A stretch of DNA of 64,000 nucleotides from a bacterium (GTDB lineage Bacteria; Desulfobacterota; DSWW01): assembly GCA_028277985.1 (NCBI GenBank), contig JANQFG010000017.1, positions 1 through 64,000 of the forward strand, read 5' to 3'. A model generated the notes under the pieces. It ran no database searches. It saw nothing but the letters and a program-made list of their open reading frames with translations, and was not told the DNA's origin. The position numbers and the translations under genes are program-made. Positions 17,678 to 27,294 of the stretch are shown piece by piece (the first letter of the stretch is position 1; each line of letters opens with the position of its first letter).

Positions 17678-18193
17678 CTACTGTGCAGCCTCCAGGATTT
17701 CCGTGACGAGCCGGTCCAGGGAACGATGGTCGGCGATCCCCTTTTGGTGCGAAGGGATGGCGCGGTCGAGGACTCTTCGTCCCGACGAATCCGTGACGAT
17801 CTTGAAGCTCCCCTGCTGGAGCCCGGTCATCACGTGCGTGTCCTCGTGGGTCTTGGTGTCCTTGCGGGTATAGAGGAACAGAACCGCCTCGTCCCCTTCG
17901 TTGAAGGCAGGCGCTCCGGGGAAGCCGGGGTTGTTGACAACGATGGTTCCCTCGAGGTCTCCCTTGAGGGCCCTGGATATTTCGAATGTGATCCGGTTGA
18001 GAGGGACCCCCGGACCCGCCGCTAGTGTCTCAAGGGAAACCGTCCGCCCCATCACGACCGAGGTCGAGTGTGTCGTGAGCTCCTGGACGTCCATCCAGAG
18101 GAGGGTCGTGGCAAGAGTGGGCGTGGTGAGCATCAGCCAGAGGCCGACGACAAAACCTGCTCTCAGCATCCTGGAATCTCCCGGTTCGGACAT
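17678..18193 (-). CDS. Small exported protein paired with the metalloprotease
   Basis: This protein of 171 residues has an N-terminal signal peptide (FVVGLWLMLTTPTLA). The mature part is beta-strand rich (SVVMGRTVSLE, ITFEISRALKGDL, DEAVLFLYTRKD). The stop is 13 bases before the metalloprotease start on the same strand, so the two are probably co-transcribed with this gene first. Proteins of this style often sit beside matrixin-type proteases, perhaps as an inhibitor, substrate or chaperone, which is inference from context. The ATG has GGAGGAG five bases ahead. Confidence 0.7.
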   Translation of the reverse strand: MSEPGDSRMLRAGFVVGLWLMLTTPTLATTLLWMDVQELTTHSTSVVMGRTVSLETLAAGPGVPLNRITFEISRALKGDLEGTIVVNNPGFPGAPAFNEGDEAVLFLYTRKDTKTHEDTHVMTGLQQGSFKIVTDSSGRRVLDRAIPSHQKGIADHRSLDRLVTEILEAAQ

Positions 18194-18251
18194 TTGCTCC
18201 TCCCCCGAGCATACCCCATGCGTGCGGGATAAGCTACGGGCGCCGCCGCTT

Positions 18252-19142
18252 CTATCGGCGGCCTCTGCACGAGGATCTCGGTTTCGGCCGGCCGGCGGGT
18301 CCTACCTCGATCAGCGAACGAAGCCTCTTCAGGTTGATCCGATCCTCCCGAGCCGATGCTTTTGGTGTTTCGATGATCTTCGGGACCCGGAGGAGTCTCC
18401 TGTCGTTCAGAAAGAGGCCGAAGGGGACCTTTCCGATCCGGCCCCGGCCGATGTGTTCGTGTCGGTCGACACAACTGCCGGGACCCTTCTTCGAATCATT
18501 CATGTGGATCACGCGGAGCCGTTTCAACCCGAGGACCTGGTCGAAGGCCTTCATGGTTGCCCGGTATTCCTCCCGGGTCCTGATCGGGTAGCCGGCGGCG
18601 AAGATGTGGCACGTATCCAGGCAGATGCCGATACGGTCCCGGTTCTCGACCCTGGCCAGTATTTCGGCCAGATGCTCGAACCTGTGGCCCAGGGAGGTCC
18701 CCTGTCCGGCGGTCGTCTCGAGACAGATCGAGACCTTTCCGTCGCTGGACCGGTCGAATACCCTGTTGATCGCCTCGGCGATTCTCTTCAACCCCTTTGC
18801 CTCGCCGGAGCCGACATGCGATCCGGGATGTGCGACCAGGAGCGGGATTTCCAGGAGATCGCACCTTTTCGTCTCTTCGAGGAGGGCAGTCCAGGATTTT
18901 CGGAAGAGAGCTCTGTCCGGAGAGGCGAGGTTGATGAGATAGCTGTCGTGGGCGCATACGACCCGCACCTTTGTTTCCTCCTGTGCCTGGAGGAACTGCT
19001 CGACTTCGCCGGGGAGGATCTTCCTGCCCCCCCACCGGTTTCGGGACCGGGTGAAGATTTGGACGACCTCGCAGGTGCCCGCCTTGCCGTTGTAGGGGGC
19101 GTTGTGCAGTCCGCCCGCGATGGAAACGTGTGCGCCCAGCAT
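18252..19142 (-). CDS. nfo: Deoxyribonuclease IV (endonuclease IV)
   Basis: The 296-residue length is normal for the family. It begins MLGAHVSIAGGLHNA. It contains the zinc-ligand motifs of endonuclease IV: VAHPGSHVG, CLETTAGQGTSLGHRFEHL, GICLDTCHIFAAGYP, and HMNDSKKGPGSCVDRHEHIG. The enzyme cuts DNA 5' to abasic sites in base-excision repair. The frame is open upstream, but ATG 19142 starts at the conserved N-terminus and has AAAGGA eight bases ahead. The C-terminal tail after PKIIETPK is slightly extended and basic. Confidence 0.95.
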   Translation of the reverse strand: MLGAHVSIAGGLHNAPYNGKAGTCEVVQIFTRSRNRWGGRKILPGEVEQFLQAQEETKVRVVCAHDSYLINLASPDRALFRKSWTALLEETKRCDLLEIPLLVAHPGSHVGSGEAKGLKRIAEAINRVFDRSSDGKVSICLETTAGQGTSLGHRFEHLAEILARVENRDRIGICLDTCHIFAAGYPIRTREEYRATMKAFDQVLGLKRLRVIHMNDSKKGPGSCVDRHEHIGRGRIGKVPFGLFLNDRRLLRVPKIIETPKASAREDRINLKRLRSLIEVGPAGRPKPRSSCRGRR

Positions 19143-19242
19143 GGATGAGTCCTTTCCCGGTCGTGAGGAGTATACCGGAGAATCCGACGGAGACAAGGGC
19201 AGGGAGCCCCATCTCCTTTATTTGCACGGACTATAATTCCTT

Positions 19243-19272
19243 TTGACACAAAAGAATCGAATCTGGTATGAT
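19243..19272 (+). promoter_or_regulatory. Strong sigma70-type promoter
   Basis: TTGACA (19243-19248) and TATGAT (19267-19272) are 18 bases apart. The -10 element contains the first in-frame ATG (19268), so translation of the downstream lipoprotein must begin further in. This decides against the longest possible start. Confidence 0.65.
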
Positions 19273-19315
19273 CGGACCATTCTTCATGGACCGCGCGATA
19301 TGGGACTCGAAAGCC

Positions 19316-21070
19316 GTGGCGAAACGAGCACTCCTTTTCTTGATGATTCTGGCCTTGCTTGGTTGTTCTCCAAGCCCGAACATCGAGCTCCTGGCCCCTT
19401 CCGAGGGCCAGATCGGTGACGTCATTGACATTCGGGATCCGGTGTTCGGTACCTTCGGGACCGGCGGGACGGTCGCATTCGGCCCCGTTCCGGCGCCCGG
19501 TATCATGAAATGGTCCGACACCGACATATGGGTCGAGGTTCCGCAAGGGCTCAGCGGAATGGTCTTTGTCACGGTTACCAGGGGTTTCCAGGTAAGCGGA
19601 GGCATGGCGTTCCTGGTCCTCGAGGGCGAGACCTTCCCGCGTGTCATGTCTTTCGGGGATTCGATCACCTACTGGGGCGCCGCATGGCTCGGATTGAAGA
19701 TGGAGGAGGACCCGTTTCTGAGTCAGTTCGATCCTCTCCATATGAATCAGGGCGAGAGAGGAGAGAAGGTTACGGATTCGGGGGCGCTGGTTCGCTGGCA
19801 GGATGCGCTGACCTACTCCGACTGTGACTTTGCGGTCCTCATGCATGCGGTCAATGACCTGAGCGATCCCCTGTTCGGTGAAGAGACGATCCCCCTGGTC
19901 GATATTCAACAGCGCATAATCGACATGATCAACGCGGCTGCCTCGACCGACACGGATGTGATTCTCTGCACTCTGCCCCCTCGCGTGGACTCTTGCGGCG
20001 ACACAGAGTCCCCCACCACGGAAGAATACAATGCGTGGCTGAGGTCCTATGCGGGACAGCAGGGAATTCCGCTCGTGGACATCTACGAAGATTTCATCTC
20101 CACACCGGGCTGGGGACCCCTGTATTTTGGAGGGGAGTGTCTGCATCCGATCTTTGAAGGTCACGCGAGGATTGCGGAACTCGTGCATGAGAAGATCCTC
20201 GATCTTGCCTTGCCGACATGCAGCGATCTCGACACGGATGGCTACGGTGACCCCGCGGCGCCGCCATGCACCTACCCCGAACCTGACTGTGATGACTCGG
20301 ATCCTGATATTCATCCGGGCATCGTCGAGACCTCGCATGGTGACCCGATGTGCACCGACGGGTTGGACAACGACTGTGACGGCCTCATCGATACGGAAGA
20401 CCACGGCTGTCAGGACTGCGTCCTCCCCGTTGACTGTGATGACGGGAATGCGTGCACGGACGATGATTGTGTGGACCATGCGTGCATTCATACGGATAAC
20501 ACCGATCCATGCGACGACGGGGATCCGTGCACCATGGATGATGTCTGTTCGAACGGTTCATGCGACGGGGTTCCTCTCGACGCCGACGGGGATCTGTACA
20601 TCAGTGACGCCTGCAGCGGCAGTGACTGTGATGATTCGGACCCGGAGATTCATCCGGGCGCGACCGAGGCGCCTTATGGCGACCCTGTCTGCAGCGACGG
20701 GGAGGACAACGACTGCGACGGCGATGTGGATATGGCGGACAGCGGGTGCCATGAATGCGCCGTGCCCGAAGACTGCGATGACGGCCTCTGGTGCAACGGG
20801 GATGAGGTGTGTACGGACCATGTCTGTCAGGCCGGGTCCGCTCCCGACTGCAGCGACGGGATCTCCTGTACGGATGACAACTGCAACGAGGCCGGGGACA
20901 TCTGCGAAAACCCGGTGAACCATGGCCTGTGTGACGATGCGAACGCCTGCACCGACGATGTGTGTGATGCCCTGGCCGACTGCCTGAATGACTGCAACGC
21001 TATCGACCCGGAAGATCCGTGTTGTCAGGATGCGGCGTGCACCGGTGCACCGGCGTGCGACCCCCTTTAG
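19316..21070 (+). CDS. SGNH/GDSL hydrolase lipoprotein with MopE-type metal-binding repeats
   Basis: About 584 residues. The GTG start at 19316 gives a textbook lipoprotein signal, MAKRALLFLMILALLGC. The longer starts at 19268 and 19286 are unlikely because the promoter -10 covers the first. After the lipobox comes an IPT-like domain, then a hydrolase domain with block I SFGDSITYW, a block III HAVNDL and the terminal LHP with the catalytic His. From about residue 300, MopE-like repeats follow (DCDDSDPDIHPG, DGLDNDCDGLID and a second pair), mixed with Cys-rich CDDGNACT-type units. MopE repeats bind copper or calcium in methanotroph surface proteins. The esterase substrate is unknown. No neighbour shares its strand closely. 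Confidence 0.82.
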   Translation: MAKRALLFLMILALLGCSPSPNIELLAPSEGQIGDVIDIRDPVFGTFGTGGTVAFGPVPAPGIMKWSDTDIWVEVPQGLSGMVFVTVTRGFQVSGGMAFLVLEGETFPRVMSFGDSITYWGAAWLGLKMEEDPFLSQFDPLHMNQGERGEKVTDSGALVRWQDALTYSDCDFAVLMHAVNDLSDPLFGEETIPLVDIQQRIIDMINAAASTDTDVILCTLPPRVDSCGDTESPTTEEYNAWLRSYAGQQGIPLVDIYEDFISTPGWGPLYFGGECLHPIFEGHARIAELVHEKILDLALPTCSDLDTDGYGDPAAPPCTYPEPDCDDSDPDIHPGIVETSHGDPMCTDGLDNDCDGLIDTEDHGCQDCVLPVDCDDGNACTDDDCVDHACIHTDNTDPCDDGDPCTMDDVCSNGSCDGVPLDADGDLYISDACSGSDCDDSDPEIHPGATEAPYGDPVCSDGEDNDCDGDVDMADSGCHECAVPEDCDDGLWCNGDEVCTDHVCQAGSAPDCSDGISCTDDNCNEAGDICENPVNHGLCDDANACTDDVCDALADCLNDCNAIDPEDPCCQDAACTGAPACDPL

Positions 21071-21091
21071 GAAAGCGTCCCACCGCTCGCC

Positions 21092-22069
21092 TCAGATCGT
21101 TCCTGACTGATCCAACTTGAAGAGGGCTTGCGCCAGTTTTTCGCGGGAGATCCATTCGACTGCCGGCGGGGCCTCTGCACCGGTTCTCGAAGCGATGAGC
21201 GAAAGCTGGATATGCTCGTAGCGAGCGGCCACCTCGTCTTCCTCTTCGCCTGCGATCAGAAGGTCTTCGAGTTCCCAGATCCTCGCTGCCAGCTCCCTGA
21301 TCTTCCGGCCGAACCGGAAAAAGGCCTCGTGCAGGCACTGCTCGGAAGGGTGTCTCTCCACCCGGTGCTGTCTGGCCACCTCGGCCAGCGTCCCCATGAT
21401 CAGAAAGTGTTCGAGGTGCCAGAGGGTGCCTCGCGTGAACGCGACCGAACGCTCCAACCCCAGGTCCATTGCCAGTATCTGTCCGAGATGCGCGAGCGAA
21501 AGGGACAGGTCGGACAACCATTGCACCTCGTCCTCGAACAGACCGGTCCGCAGGACCTTGTCCTGCAGATGGGAAAGGATGACGATCGTCCTCAGCTGAC
21601 TGAGTCCGATCCGAAATACTGCGTCCCGCAGGCTGGTGGTAGGGACGGAGAGCCCGTAGAAAGCGGAATTGGCGGTCCGGAGGATACTGACGCTCAAGGC
21701 AGGGTCCGACTCGATCGCCTTTACGAAGTCGCCCAGATTGCTCTTTGGGTCTGAAAGGAGCCTCGAGACCTCGATGGCCGTGCTCGGAAGGACCGGGACT
21801 TCCAGCGTGTTCTCCCGGAGCCGTTTCATGATCTCAGAAAGGAAAAGGCGGTCATCCGGGGGCAGTGACTGGAGGCCTGGGGTGGATGGGGTGCTGACGA
21901 GGCTGTGAAGGAACCGGGCCGCGTCCCCTGAGACGATGACCGGCCCGATCTGCTCCGAAGGTGTTTCTTCCGGGGCAGAGCGCTCGACAGCGCGCACCGC
22001 CTGACGCGGTTTTGGGGGCGGTGGTTTTGTCGATCCGAAGCCGAATCGTGATAAAATTGATCGTAGCAT
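21092..22069 (-). CDS. HDOD domain signalling protein
   Basis: The protein has 325 residues. The N-terminal 75 residues are Pro-rich and low in structure (STKPPPPKPRQAV). Then an HDOD domain runs from about residue 85 to 290: LPSTAIEVSRLLSDPKSNLGDFVKAIESDPALS, with the SILRTANSAFYG helix. HDOD proteins are catalytically silent relatives of HD phosphohydrolases that act in signalling and cell-cycle or motility control. There is no receiver or GGDEF domain attached. It converges on the SGNH gene with a 21-base gap. Confidence 0.88.
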   Translation of the reverse strand: MLRSILSRFGFGSTKPPPPKPRQAVRAVERSAPEETPSEQIGPVIVSGDAARFLHSLVSTPSTPGLQSLPPDDRLFLSEIMKRLRENTLEVPVLPSTAIEVSRLLSDPKSNLGDFVKAIESDPALSVSILRTANSAFYGLSVPTTSLRDAVFRIGLSQLRTIVILSHLQDKVLRTGLFEDEVQWLSDLSLSLAHLGQILAMDLGLERSVAFTRGTLWHLEHFLIMGTLAEVARQHRVERHPSEQCLHEAFFRFGRKIRELAARIWELEDLLIAGEEEDEVAARYEHIQLSLIASRTGAEAPPAVEWISREKLAQALFKLDQSGTI

Positions 22070-22185
22070 GGTGCCTTCCGTGTGACTTGCCGCCCGGCCC
22101 CTGCTCTCGTCGGCCAGGGCGCGGAAACAGTGTGTCCAGTCTTAGATCGGCTTTTTGGCCGGGAAAGCTTAGAAATTATCGAACC

Positions 22186-22215
22186 TTGACGATGAGATCG
22201 CGAGCGTGCTAGATG
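22186..22215 (+). promoter_or_regulatory. Candidate sigma70-type promoter
   Basis: TTGACG (22186-22191) and TAGATG (22210-22215) with an 18-base spacer lie about 40 bases ahead of the GTG start of the next lipoprotein gene. Both elements deviate from consensus at one or two bases. Confidence 0.4.
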
Positions 22216-22256
22216 GGTCGTCCGTAGTGAGGTGAAGCATTGGAAAGGAGACCCTG

Positions 22257-23018
22257 GTGAGGATGATCATGAAGAAGACCTACGGCTGGGCCCTGGTGGT
22301 GAGCCTTTGGCTCGTGTTCCCGTGCTGCAAGACGGACAAGACGGATCCAAAGCCTGCTAAGGCCCCGGAAAAAGTGCCTGCGGAGGTGAAGGAGCCCCGG
22401 GTTGAGCAGCAACCCCCCGCACAGCCTGAGGAGAAAACCCCTGTGGATGCATCTGCCCGGAAGGCTGTGGATGGTTTTCTAAAGGCCGCGACGATGCTGG
22501 ATTCGCAGGAAGGGAAGAAGGTGCTGGCGGAAACAAGGTGGAGAAAGACCATGAAGTTTCCGGAGTTCCAGAAGCTCACGACCCTGTCCGAGGAGATGTT
22601 TCCGACCGATATTCCGGAGGTGAAAGGCTACAAGCGGGTGGTCAGCCTGATCATCCCGAGAGAGGGGAGAAAGCCGTTCGTGAAACCCCACATGCTGATC
22701 GCCTATGAGGATACGAAGCAAAAGGCGTGGAAGGTCTTTGACTTCACCGCGGTCGCGGATGTCCAGATCGGGTCGGACCGGGCGTGTGAAGAGAAGGCCC
22801 TGGCAGAGGGCGAGGGGACAACCCTTCAGGGGCGTCTCATGAACTGCAGCTACTGGCTGGTCATGTCCGGAAAGATCGAGGAGGCCGAAAAGGCGGCGAA
22901 GAAGGCAAACACCCTGTATGAGAAGGTCTCTGAGCCGGACGATGAAGCTCGGTACTACAAGGGCCGCGCCGACGCTACCCTCGAGATGATCTCCAGAATG
23001 GCAGGCGATCATACTTGA
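22257..23018 (+). CDS. Unrecognised lipoprotein or exported protein
   Basis: This is a protein of 253 residues. The N-terminus (GWALVVSLWLVFPCC) looks like a lipoprotein signal with a double Cys. A Lys/Pro/Glu-rich linker runs to about residue 65. The mature domain is alpha-beta with a helical C-terminus (KIEEAEKAAKKANTLYEKV) that resembles one or two TPR helices. I do not recognise a family. The GTG start has AAAGGAG six bases ahead. It is followed 25 bases later by a sulfatase-fold gene on the same strand, so the two are probably one transcription unit. Confidence 0.65.
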   Translation: MRMIMKKTYGWALVVSLWLVFPCCKTDKTDPKPAKAPEKVPAEVKEPRVEQQPPAQPEEKTPVDASARKAVDGFLKAATMLDSQEGKKVLAETRWRKTMKFPEFQKLTTLSEEMFPTDIPEVKGYKRVVSLIIPREGRKPFVKPHMLIAYEDTKQKAWKVFDFTAVADVQIGSDRACEEKALAEGEGTTLQGRLMNCSYWLVMSGKIEEAEKAAKKANTLYEKVSEPDDEARYYKGRADATLEMISRMAGDHT

Positions 23019-23043
23019 AGGCAGCGGTGAACGAAGATCATGG

Positions 23044-24459
23044 GTGACACAGATGAAGGGGAAGTCCTTAGGTGTGCTTCAGAGGTTCCTGCACTCCATG
23101 GCTGTCGGCCTGATCGTTCTGGCAAGCGCGGCCTGCCAGGATCGGCCGCAGAATATCGTCGTCATTTCCATCGATGCGCTGAACCGATCCGCCCTGAGGA
23201 TCCACAATCCCCAGGCCCCCGATCTGCGCACCCTGGAAGGCTTGGCAAAGAGATCCAGGGTCTTTGAGCGAGCCTATTCATCCGCATCGTGGACCCTTCC
23301 TGCCCACGCCTCCCTGTTCACCGGCCTCTATCCGGACCGTCACGGAGCCGTTCACGAGTCTCGCAAGCTCCCGGAAAGCATAACCACCCTGGCGCTCGAG
23401 CTGAAACAGCGTGGATTCGACACGGTCGCCTTCACCGGTGGAGGGTTCGTTTCCCGGTTCTTCGGATTCGACCGGGGATTCGACCGTTACGACGAATGGG
23501 TGGACCCGGACAACCCCTGGGAAGGCCCGCCTCTTCCCCGCAAAGGTGCGCGAAACGTTCCTTCCGGGCTCACACTGTTCGACAGGGGGGTCGAGTTCAT
23601 CAACAGTCGGGACAGAAAAGGCGAGCGCTTCTTTCTCTTCTTGCATACCTACGTGGTCCATGACTACTTCTGGGTCCACCCCTGGGCGGTTGATCAATTG
23701 CCCCCTTATCCGGACAAGGGATTGAAGGGCTATCTGGCTTGTCTTGTCGGCAAACAGAAGGCGTCACGGGAGGACTGGGCCAGACTCGAGGATCTCTACC
23801 GGGCGGAGTGCTCCCGGATGGATGACGGCCTGGATCGTGTCCTAACGGCTCTGGATAACAGGGGCCTGTCCGATTCCACCCTGTTGATCTTCCTTTCGGA
23901 CCATGGAGAGGGCTTTGATCCTGCACGAGGCCGAGTTCACCACGGGGGTAGGCTCGACGAAGATCAAGTCCGTATTCCTTTGCTGGTATCCGGCCCCGGC
24001 GTTCGTCCTGGCAGATCGGACACACCGGCCTCTCTGGTGGATATCATGCCTACTGTGCTCGACCTGTGCCGACTGCCGATTCCCGGAGGGATGGATGGTC
24101 GTTCCTTTGCTCCTGCTCTTCGGGGCAAGGAGGAAGCGCACTCGCGTGCCATCTACGCGATGGAGCACTATTACTGGTGGGAAGCCGGACGCCGCTTCGA
24201 TCTGCCTGAAGCGACGGAAGAACCACTCTCCATGGCTGTCATTCGAGGGAATGGCTGGTTTCAGCGCCAACGCTCTGGAGTGCGGCTCTACGACATGGCG
24301 AAGGACCCTCTGCAGAAGCGCAACCTGGCCGCTGAATCTCCACTGGTGTCGGAATTCAACAGGCTTGCCGAGGCAAGAGAGAGTTACAGGGGAGATGCGC
24401 CGTCCAGAGAGCAGCAGAAAGAGCTGAATGATCAGTTACGGTCCCTTGGATATCTGTAA
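23044..24459 (+). CDS. Sulfatase-fold lipoprotein with Thr in place of the formylglycine residue
   Basis: The protein has 471 residues, with a lipobox LASAAC. The alkaline-phosphatase-superfamily fold is clear from IVVISIDALNRS, SWTLPAHASLFTGLYPDRHG, FLSDHGEGF and the terminal LRSLGYL. In sulfatases the modified residue lies in C/S-x-P-x-R. Here the same place reads T-L-P-A-H, so formylglycine cannot form and Thr may be the nucleophile, as in phosphotransferase relatives. The first metal motif is also changed (DALNRS rather than DTLRAD). It may be a phospho- or phosphonate ester hydrolase or transferase at the cell surface. It follows an uncharacterised lipoprotein in the same unit. Confidence 0.8.
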   Translation: MTQMKGKSLGVLQRFLHSMAVGLIVLASAACQDRPQNIVVISIDALNRSALRIHNPQAPDLRTLEGLAKRSRVFERAYSSASWTLPAHASLFTGLYPDRHGAVHESRKLPESITTLALELKQRGFDTVAFTGGGFVSRFFGFDRGFDRYDEWVDPDNPWEGPPLPRKGARNVPSGLTLFDRGVEFINSRDRKGERFFLFLHTYVVHDYFWVHPWAVDQLPPYPDKGLKGYLACLVGKQKASREDWARLEDLYRAECSRMDDGLDRVLTALDNRGLSDSTLLIFLSDHGEGFDPARGRVHHGGRLDEDQVRIPLLVSGPGVRPGRSDTPASLVDIMPTVLDLCRLPIPGGMDGRSFAPALRGKEEAHSRAIYAMEHYYWWEAGRRFDLPEATEEPLSMAVIRGNGWFQRQRSGVRLYDMAKDPLQKRNLAAESPLVSEFNRLAEARESYRGDAPSREQQKELNDQLRSLGYL

Positions 24460-26952
24460 TCACGATTCCTGTGCCGAACCCCTCATCCTCGTATAGATGG
24501 CCAGCTTTTCCAGTGCCAGGTGGATCGTGTCCTCGGCAGTCCCCTTTTCTCGGACATAGTCCGCAAGGAATTCCTCGACCTCCTTCTGTCTACCCAGGCC
24601 GCCCAGCGGAACGACTCCGGCAATGATCCTTTCGTAATGAATCGGGTGGAGTTGTTCCAGTGCCCCCAGATGGGCGAGATACCATTCCCACATGTCCGGG
24701 AGTGCCTTAGGGTTGAGCGCCATGTGGCAGATAGGGACGAATTTGTTACGGTTCGGGACCTCCGACAGGATGAACTCTCTCGCATGGTCGATCGATGCCT
24801 TGTCCTGAAAGCTGCCGAGCGCTGCCAGGACGTTCATACGCTCATGCTCACTCTCTGCCTTGGCGAGCCTCTGTTTGAACCAGCCGAAAGCCTCTCCCCT
24901 GTCGGTCCAGGCGGCCGCCTGCATCACGCTCTTCATGATGTCGGGATGAACGGGTTCGCCGTGCATGAGGTCGTCGAACCTGCTCATAGCGAAGTCGGCG
25001 ACTTCCTCCACGCCGTAGACAACCGCAGGCAGTAGGACCTGATCCCGGAGCATGGAGGTTGTATGACTCTCCCCGGGTCCCGGCTCATAGCCGATCCTTT
25101 CGAGCAACCGCCTGATCAAGTCCCGACCCAGGGCAGCGGCCTTCTCCTTTCTGTCTCCCTCCATGACCAGATAGGTCTGGAACAGGCTTCCGGCCATGCC
25201 GGCAAGGGGCAGAAAAGCGTCTTCATCCCGGTAGTGGATGAGAAACTCCAGGTATTCCGGAACTGAAATCGAGCCGCTCTTCACGAATGCGAACAGGTCG
25301 TTCTGAATGCCCCATCGATCCTCCAAGGCAAGCGTTTTCTCGGACACCAGCCGACCGAGTTGTTCCAGGTTGTCTTTGTCATCGTACTTGACCCGATAGA
25401 AACCGGTCTGCCCCGCATTGACCTTGTAGGCGACCACGTCGTTGCCAATGTCCAGTTCGCCTTTCTCCTTGTCGAGCAGGGTGGTTACCTCCCTCGTTCC
25501 GCCCTTGTCGTCAAAGAGTCTGACGTTGACCGGGATCATCCAGACCGACTCGGAGGCTTCATCCATGTAAGTGAATCGCCTCTGGTTGAGAAGCAGTCTG
25601 TCCTGCTCCCTTCTTACCTCGACCACCGGATGTCCCGCCTGCTCGATCCATCCCTTCATCATCTGCGTCACGGGCTTCTCCGCCGCCTCTTCGAGGGCCT
25701 CCCAGAGGTGGTGGCTCGCGGCACAATCATAGGCATGTTTTTGCAGATATCTTCTAAGACCTTCCTGGACCGCATCCTGTCCAAGGTAACTCTCGATCTG
25801 GCGAAGGATGCTTGCGCCCTTGTCGTAAATGATCGGCGCAGTAACCTCGTTGATCGCCACCTTCTCCCCTCCAGGCATCTCGATCGGTACGGTCGTCTTC
25901 ATGGCGTCCCGATCGAGGGCCCGGTTGGTGTCCGCGTTCAGAAACTGGGCCCACACCTCCCAGTCCGGATGGTAGTGGCTTACGACACGGTTTCCGAACA
26001 GGGTAGCGAAGCTTTCGTTCAACCAGAGATACTCCCAGTCGGAGGGAGTCACGAGATTGCCGAACCATTGGTGAGCGATCTCGTGCGCGATGACCTCGAA
26101 GATGCGCTGCTCTCCGGCTTTGGAGGTGATGTCTGCAAAATGGAGCAGAAGATTCTCGCGAAAGGTGACGGCTCCCCAGTTCTCCATGGCACCGAAGGCG
26201 AAATCCGAGACGGCGATCAGGTCCAGTTTGGGCAGAGGGTAGCCGATCCCGAAGTATTCCTCGCAGAAGAGAAGGGATTTGCGTCCGAGGTCGAGTCCCA
26301 GTCCGGCGAATTCCGACATCCCCGGAGTTGTGGCGGCGCGCACCCGGGCATCGCTCTTGTCTCGGATGATTTCGAAATCCCCGACTCCGAAAAAAAGAAG
26401 ATAGGTTGACATCTTGGGGGTCGTGGCGAATCGAAGCCTCCTCTTGCCGCCACCGAGTTCCTCTTCCTCTGCGACCGGCATGTTGGAAAGAGCAACCATT
26501 CCCTTGTCGACGATCATCTCCACATCGAAGGTGGCCTTGTGGCGAGGCTGATCCAGGCATGGGAAGGCCCGTCGGGCGTCGCTCTCCTGGAACTGGGTCA
26601 CGGCGATGCTTCTCTCCTCGCCTTCCAGTGCGTATCTGCTCCTGTAGAAGCCCGCCATCTTGTCGTTGATCCTGCCCATGAAGTCCAGGGTCAGGTGAAT
26701 CTCTCCCTTCATCTCAACGGGGAGCCGAACCGTGAGCTCTTCCTTCAGAGGTTCGAAAGAAAAGGGGCACTCAGCAGATCCTTCCCCTACCTTCAGCCTG
26801 CATTCCCAGAAAGCGAGTTCTTTTGCATGTAGGGGTATCTCGGTCACGGGCCGGCCTGCATGGAGCAGAATCTCCGTTTGACCCGTGAAGAGGAATCTTT
26901 CCATGTCCGGTTCCAGACGAATCGTATAGTGGATCGGCTCGATGTTGCTCAC
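24460..26952 (-). CDS. M1 family zinc aminopeptidase
   Basis: This 830-residue enzyme has the complete M1 layout. The N-terminal beta domain is followed by GAMEN at residues 254-258, the zinc site HEIAH at 290-294 and the third ligand Glu313 in NESFA. A long helical ERAP1-like C-terminal domain closes it. The enzyme removes N-terminal residues from peptides. There is no signal peptide, so it is probably cytoplasmic. The start is GTG at 26952 with AGGTGAAAG ahead. It is end to end with the convergent sulfatase-fold gene. Confidence 0.93.
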   Translation of the reverse strand: MSNIEPIHYTIRLEPDMERFLFTGQTEILLHAGRPVTEIPLHAKELAFWECRLKVGEGSAECPFSFEPLKEELTVRLPVEMKGEIHLTLDFMGRINDKMAGFYRSRYALEGEERSIAVTQFQESDARRAFPCLDQPRHKATFDVEMIVDKGMVALSNMPVAEEEELGGGKRRLRFATTPKMSTYLLFFGVGDFEIIRDKSDARVRAATTPGMSEFAGLGLDLGRKSLLFCEEYFGIGYPLPKLDLIAVSDFAFGAMENWGAVTFRENLLLHFADITSKAGEQRIFEVIAHEIAHQWFGNLVTPSDWEYLWLNESFATLFGNRVVSHYHPDWEVWAQFLNADTNRALDRDAMKTTVPIEMPGGEKVAINEVTAPIIYDKGASILRQIESYLGQDAVQEGLRRYLQKHAYDCAASHHLWEALEEAAEKPVTQMMKGWIEQAGHPVVEVRREQDRLLLNQRRFTYMDEASESVWMIPVNVRLFDDKGGTREVTTLLDKEKGELDIGNDVVAYKVNAGQTGFYRVKYDDKDNLEQLGRLVSEKTLALEDRWGIQNDLFAFVKSGSISVPEYLEFLIHYRDEDAFLPLAGMAGSLFQTYLVMEGDRKEKAAALGRDLIRRLLERIGYEPGPGESHTTSMLRDQVLLPAVVYGVEEVADFAMSRFDDLMHGEPVHPDIMKSVMQAAAWTDRGEAFGWFKQRLAKAESEHERMNVLAALGSFQDKASIDHAREFILSEVPNRNKFVPICHMALNPKALPDMWEWYLAHLGALEQLHPIHYERIIAGVVPLGGLGRQKEVEEFLADYVREKGTAEDTIHLALEKLAIYTRMRGSAQES

Positions 26953-27294
26953 CTTTCACCTCATCTGCAAAGTATTGGAAGGATGGTGGGCCTGACCCCT
27001 TACCCCTGATCCCCGACCCCGAATCGTCAGCCCCGACCCACGAAGGTATGCAGAAACGCTACCATACGGGGTAGGGGAGGGCAATGAAAAGGCCCCGACA
27101 TTGATCTTCGGAAGGGGGTTCCCTTGACACTCTTCCCCGCGACCAGTAAGGTTCTAGGCTCCCCGAAAACTTCCCGCGAGATGGTACGAACAGGCACCCA
27201 TCGAGCCCGCGTGTTGCACGAAACTTCGAAGCAGAAGGCTTCGTACTCTATCCGGGCGGGCTGCCCTTTCGAGCGGATGCTGAGAGAGGAAGTG
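26953..27294. other. Divergent intergenic region
   Basis: This 340-base gap separates two divergent starts. It holds C-rich runs (CCCCTTACCCCTGATCCCCGACCCC) on one side. The frame of the downstream gene stays open back to 27124, but that stretch lacks a ribosome site and family similarity. I see no RNA gene or clear promoter. Confidence 0.4.

Noticed and set aside
18788..20491. Minus-strand open frame of 567 codons
   Set aside because: It overlaps the nfo start and the SGNH/MopE gene, both strongly supported, and has no export or domain features of its own.
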